A stretch of DNA of 64,000 nt from Symbiodinium natans (Eukaryota > Sar > Dinophyceae > Suessiales > Symbiodiniaceae). Shown here piece after piece: positions 60,530 through 64,000 of the stretch. Positions within the stretch are counted from its first letter, which is position 1. Each line of letters begins with the position of its first letter. The position numbers and the translations under genes are program-made. The notes beneath the pieces are model-generated. The model had not been told where the DNA came from. It ran no database searches and worked only from the letters and a program-made list of their open reading frames with translations. Where the stretch lies: NCBI GenBank assembly GCA_905221605.1, contig CAJNDS010002635.1, forward strand, positions 942,918-1,006,917. The letters are read 5' to 3'.

Positions 60530-61185
60530 CTCGGAGGGTTTAGGGTTTAGGGTTTAGGGTTTAGGATTTAGGGTTTAGGGTTTAGGGTTTAGGGTTTAGG
60601 GTTTGGGGTTTAGGGTTTAGGGATTAGGGTTTAGGGTTTAGGGTTTAGGGTTTAGGGTTTGGGCTGAATACCCTAGCCCCGAAAAGGGTTGTTTTTCATA
60701 CATAGTAGGATTTCTACGTAACCAGAAAGGGTTAGAAAGGTTGCCTGCCCAGTCCCTAAGAGACCTCGTTTGATCGTTTCTTTGTTTTGTTCGTGTTGGT
60801 GTGCTCTGGGTGCCAGCTGACCCGAAACCCTGTAAACCCCATAAGCCCCATAAGCACTAGAAACCCTACAAACCCTGTAAACCCCATAAACCCAATAAAA
60901 ACCTGCAAACCCTGTAAACCTTGTAACCCCTAAACCCTATTCTACCCTGAACCCTTAGCCCGAAAACCCCGTCAAACCCTTTTAGGGTTTGGGGTTTCTG
61001 GTTTAGGGTTTAGGGTTTAGGGCTTAGGGGTTTAGGGTTTAGGGGGCTTTAGGGTTCAGGGTTTAGGATACATAGGGCCCGGTTGCAGGCTTTTGGTGTG
61101 CCTTTGTCAGTTTGTGTGAGCTGCGCCGGGTCTGAGTGCCCCGCTACCGCACCCAAACGTCGGGCCATATCCTGCCCCAGGAGCC

Positions 61186-61218
<33 letters not shown>

Positions 61219-61859
61219 GGGGGGGGGGGGGGGGTGAGGGGTTTAGTGTTTTGGGCTTATGGTCGGTCATCAGCATGTTTCTCATCAACCCGATTCACTC
61301 AACCCAAGAACTTGGTCTTTGGCTAGCACTCCCCAAGAAGAGATGGCTACCCTAAGCCCCTAAGACTAAGGTTGACTCGGAAGAAGTTTCAAAGTTCCAT
61401 TCTCAAACCCCAACGCCGAAGCCTTGCACCGCAAAGCTCCAACCCCGCCAACCCCTAAAAGCCCCAAACCCCACCCCCTTAAAGTTTAGGGTTTAGGGTT
61501 TAGGGGGTAGGGTTTAGGGTTTAGGGTTTAGGGTGCTGAAAAAGGTTGAGGTTGTTGAGGATGTTTTCTAGGAAGCAATGAGCCCCACTACTCACCCCCC
61601 CTCAACCAAGAAACCCCTAAACCCTACCACCCCAAAACCCAAAAGCCTTATCCTTAAAACCAAAACTCTAAACCCTAAATTCTAGAGCCTTCAACCCAAA
61701 AAAAGACGCCTAAAGCCCTAAACACAAAAACCTAATCCCCAGAAACCTCGAGCCCTAAAGCCTAGAACCCTAAACCCCAAACCCTCAACCCTAAACCCGA
61801 AACCCTAATTCCTAAACCCTAAACCCCAAAGCCGAGGAAACCCGAAAAGCCCCAAATCT

Positions 61860-61908
61860 CGGGGTCCTCGACCAGGAGGACCTCGTCAGTCGATCGCAGT
61901 GTGCCAAC
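61860..61908 (-). CDS. candidate exon, unrecognised
   Basis: AAG|G acceptor, then VGTLRSTDEVLLVEDP in a single open frame, with a possible GA donor. No family recognised. Confidence 0.45.
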
Positions 61909-62616
61909 CTTGGGGGGGGGGGGGGTTTAGGGTTTAGGGTTTAGGGTTTAGGGTTTAGGGTTTAGGGCTTAGGGTTTAGGGTTTAGGTCTCAAAGGGGTG
62001 AGGGTTTAGGGTTTAGGTCTAAGGGCTTAGGGCTTAGGGCCTGGGGGCGTGGAAAGGACTTGGCCGTACTTTGGACTAGACCCTGGAGCAAAAAATGATA
62101 TACTTTATAGATGAAAGTAGCTATAATGGGAACCTAGAACCAAAACAAGTAGCAAAATATAGTACTCCAAAGCCCAGTTGAAGAAGTCTCAAAGGGGTGA
62201 GGGTTTAGGGTTTAGGGTTTAGATTTAGTGCTTAGGCGTTCTGAGGTTTAGGGTTTCTGTGTAATGAGATGGGAACCATATGCGCACTAAAGATTTGAAG
62301 AAGTCTCGAACGCTTCAGGGTTTCGAGTGTTTGTTCCTTCGAGATCCTAACCCTAAACCCTAAACCCTAAACCCCTAAACCCCTAAGGTTTCCAGTCTAG
62401 GATGCTTGGGGTTAGAGCCTGGTGGCTGGGGCTGAGGGTTTGCCAGGGTTGGGGCTCTTGCCTTCTTAGTGGAGGGTTTACAGGGTTTATGGTTTGGGGT
62501 TTAGGGTTTAGGGTTTAGGGTTTAGGGTTTAGGGTTTAGGGTTTAGGGCAGTCAACGCCAGAAAGCTGGAACATGGTCTAAGGATGGGTTCAAGCTGGGA
62601 ATTCCCTTTATAGTAT

Positions 62617-62720
62617 CTTAGTTGTCCAGTACCTAGGGGTTTTAAAGGTTAACCTTTGGGGGTTATAAAGGAGATTATATTAACCCAAAAAGGTTAAAGG
62701 TTACCTACTCTACTACTAAG
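62617..62720. mobile_element. CTTAGTTGTCCAGTACC fold-back element
   Basis: Nearly identical copies at 62617-62720 and 19858-19957, with a third, diverged copy at about 39736-39827. Ends CTTAGT... and ...ACTACTAAG are complementary and the core has AAAGGTTAAC against GGTTAAAGG. Confidence 0.75.
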
Positions 62721-63006
62721 GAAACCCTAAACCTTTATTAAACCCTAAGCCCTAAACCCTGAACCCTAAACCCTACTAAGGTATACCTTCTGGGGGATGG
62801 GGAGAAGGATCTTCCAACTTCTTGGAGTTGACTGTGCGGCCTCGAGGGGCCTCTGGGGTCTGTAGGACTTTTTTTGGCGAGTTCTTGGGAGGTTTTGGGA
62901 TGATGAACCCTAAACCCTAAACCCTAAACCCTAAACCCTAAACCCTAAACCCTAAACCCTAAACTAAAGCCCTGAGTGTCTGCATCCCAGAACCATGAAC
63001 CCGAGC

Positions 63007-63036
63007 CCGGCGCAAGGAGGGCAATTCGAGCGCCCC
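63007..63036 (-). CDS. candidate 30-bp exon, unrecognised
   Basis: CAG|G acceptor and GC donor bound ten codons, GALELPSLRR, phase 0 at both ends. A further island at 63661-63695 reads ELVELARGRGR after a CAG|G acceptor and may be the preceding exon. Too short for any family call. Confidence 0.35.
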
Positions 63037-63057
63037 CTGGCGGACAGGATATGGGCT

Positions 63058-63148
63058 TAGGGTTTAGGGTTTAGGGTTTAGGGTTTAGGGTTTAGGGTTT
63101 AGGGTTTAGGGTTTAGGGTTTAGGGTTTAGGGTTTAGGGTTTAGGGTC
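63058..63148. repeat. TTTAGGG tract
   Basis: About 13 units, right of the 63007-63036 exon; another of about 13 units at 63717-63804. Confidence 0.95.
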
Positions 63149-64000
63149 TACGGTTTAGGGAGTTAGGGTTTAGGGAGGAGGGTTCAGGATCTAGGGTTTA
63201 GTGATTAGGGTGCATAGGGCTCGAAGCATTGCCACGTTGGAAGTGTGCTCTGTCCTTTTCGGCATGCATGGTGGTGTCAGCTCATGACGACTGATTGTGA
63301 TGCGAGGCCGCGATAAAAGAACAACACGCTCGTGTGATCGCCGTCTCTTTATGGGAATATCGAAGTCAGAATAGGGATCTCAGAGGCTATGCTCCGTTCT
63401 GCCAATGCGGCAGAAATGACGAAAACAACTGTAGCAGCCAGAGAGAGATAGAGAGAGAGTGAGAACACTAACTTCCCAAACTGCAGCATGCGCGCCGGAG
63501 AGAGATGCGAGACAGCCAGCGAGAGAGAGAGAGAGAGAAGCCTAGAACCCAAGCATCTCCGAAAACCCGATACACTAAACCCTAAACCCTAGACCCTAAA
63601 CCCTAAACCCTAAACCCAGGAAGCCTAGAACCCAAGCATCTCCGAAAACCCGGTACATTTCCTCTGCCGCGGCCTCGGGCGAGCTCGACCAGCTCCTGAC
63701 GGAATGTCCGGGCCCAGGGTTTAGGGTTTAGGGTTTAGGGTTTAGGGTTTAGGGTTTAGGGTTTAGGGTTTAGGGTTTAGGGTTTAGGGTTTAGGGTTTA
63801 GGGTTCCCAAGGTTGCCGAGGAGCCATGCTCCCCTCAGAACTCTCCCTCATGAAGGACCTTATGAAAGAAAGGGTTTGGGGTTTAGGGTTTAGGGTTTAG
63901 GGTTTAGGGTTTAGGGTTTAGGGTTTAGGGTTTGGGGCTTCAGGTTTGTGGTTCAGGGTTCTGGAATCTAAACCCTGGAAATTGTTTCTAAACGGTTCAG

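Noticed and set aside
1-64000. Chromosome end or CRISPR array explanation for the TTTAGGG tracts
   Set aside because: Tracts occur at scores of internal sites in both orientations with genes spliced across them. Spacer-repeat geometry is absent, so neither a single telomere nor a CRISPR array fits.

Overview
This window looks like nuclear DNA of a dinoflagellate. The evidence is a TTTAGGG-type telomere-like repeat scattered through the whole 64 kb, introns whose donors are mostly GC or GA rather than GT, acceptors that are almost always AG followed by G, every recognisable gene on the minus strand, and a ubiquitin-like/FNIP-repeat gene family of the kind seen in dinoflagellates. The species cannot be named from sequence alone. 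Coding DNA is only a few percent of the window. Most genes are chopped into exons of 24 to 77 bp separated by introns of 0.3 to 5 kb, so exons were found by reading the GC-rich islands between telomere-like tracts and matching them to protein families and to each other. No RNA evidence was available.

Layout, left to right, all minus strand. (1) 1.5-14.5 kb (possibly to about 18 kb): a menD gene (SEPHCHC synthase, phylloquinone/menaquinone synthesis) in at least ten short exons. (2) 6.6-9.3 kb: a ubiquitin-like plus FNIP-repeat gene (copy 1) lying inside a menD intron on the same strand. (3) 25.0-36.8, 37.9-42.9 and 44.4-56.0 kb: three paralogous genes, here A, B and C, for an arsenate-reductase-like protein of the low-molecular-weight phosphatase fold, lying head to tail. 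(4) 30.6-33.1 kb: FNIP gene copy 2, inside an intron of gene A. (5) Two exon groups of unrecognised genes inside introns of gene C (45.5-45.8 and 50.8-51.2 kb), and a SAP-like terminal exon between B and C (43.5-43.7 kb). (6) 57.9-63.7 kb: several good-looking exons of one or more unrecognised genes.

The rest is intron or intergenic DNA made of telomere-like tracts in both orientations, small fold-back (MITE-like) elements of several families, a SINE-like family with one 17-bp target-site duplication, an inverted 21-bp satellite and homopolymer runs. The main observation is that introns tend to begin, in the sense direction, with TTTAGGG tracts and end with CCCTAAA tracts. The two ends are complementary and could pair in the pre-mRNA. 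Comparing the three arsC-like paralogues and the two FNIP paralogues shows many introns present in one copy and absent in another, so intron gain (or loss) has been frequent and probably recent.
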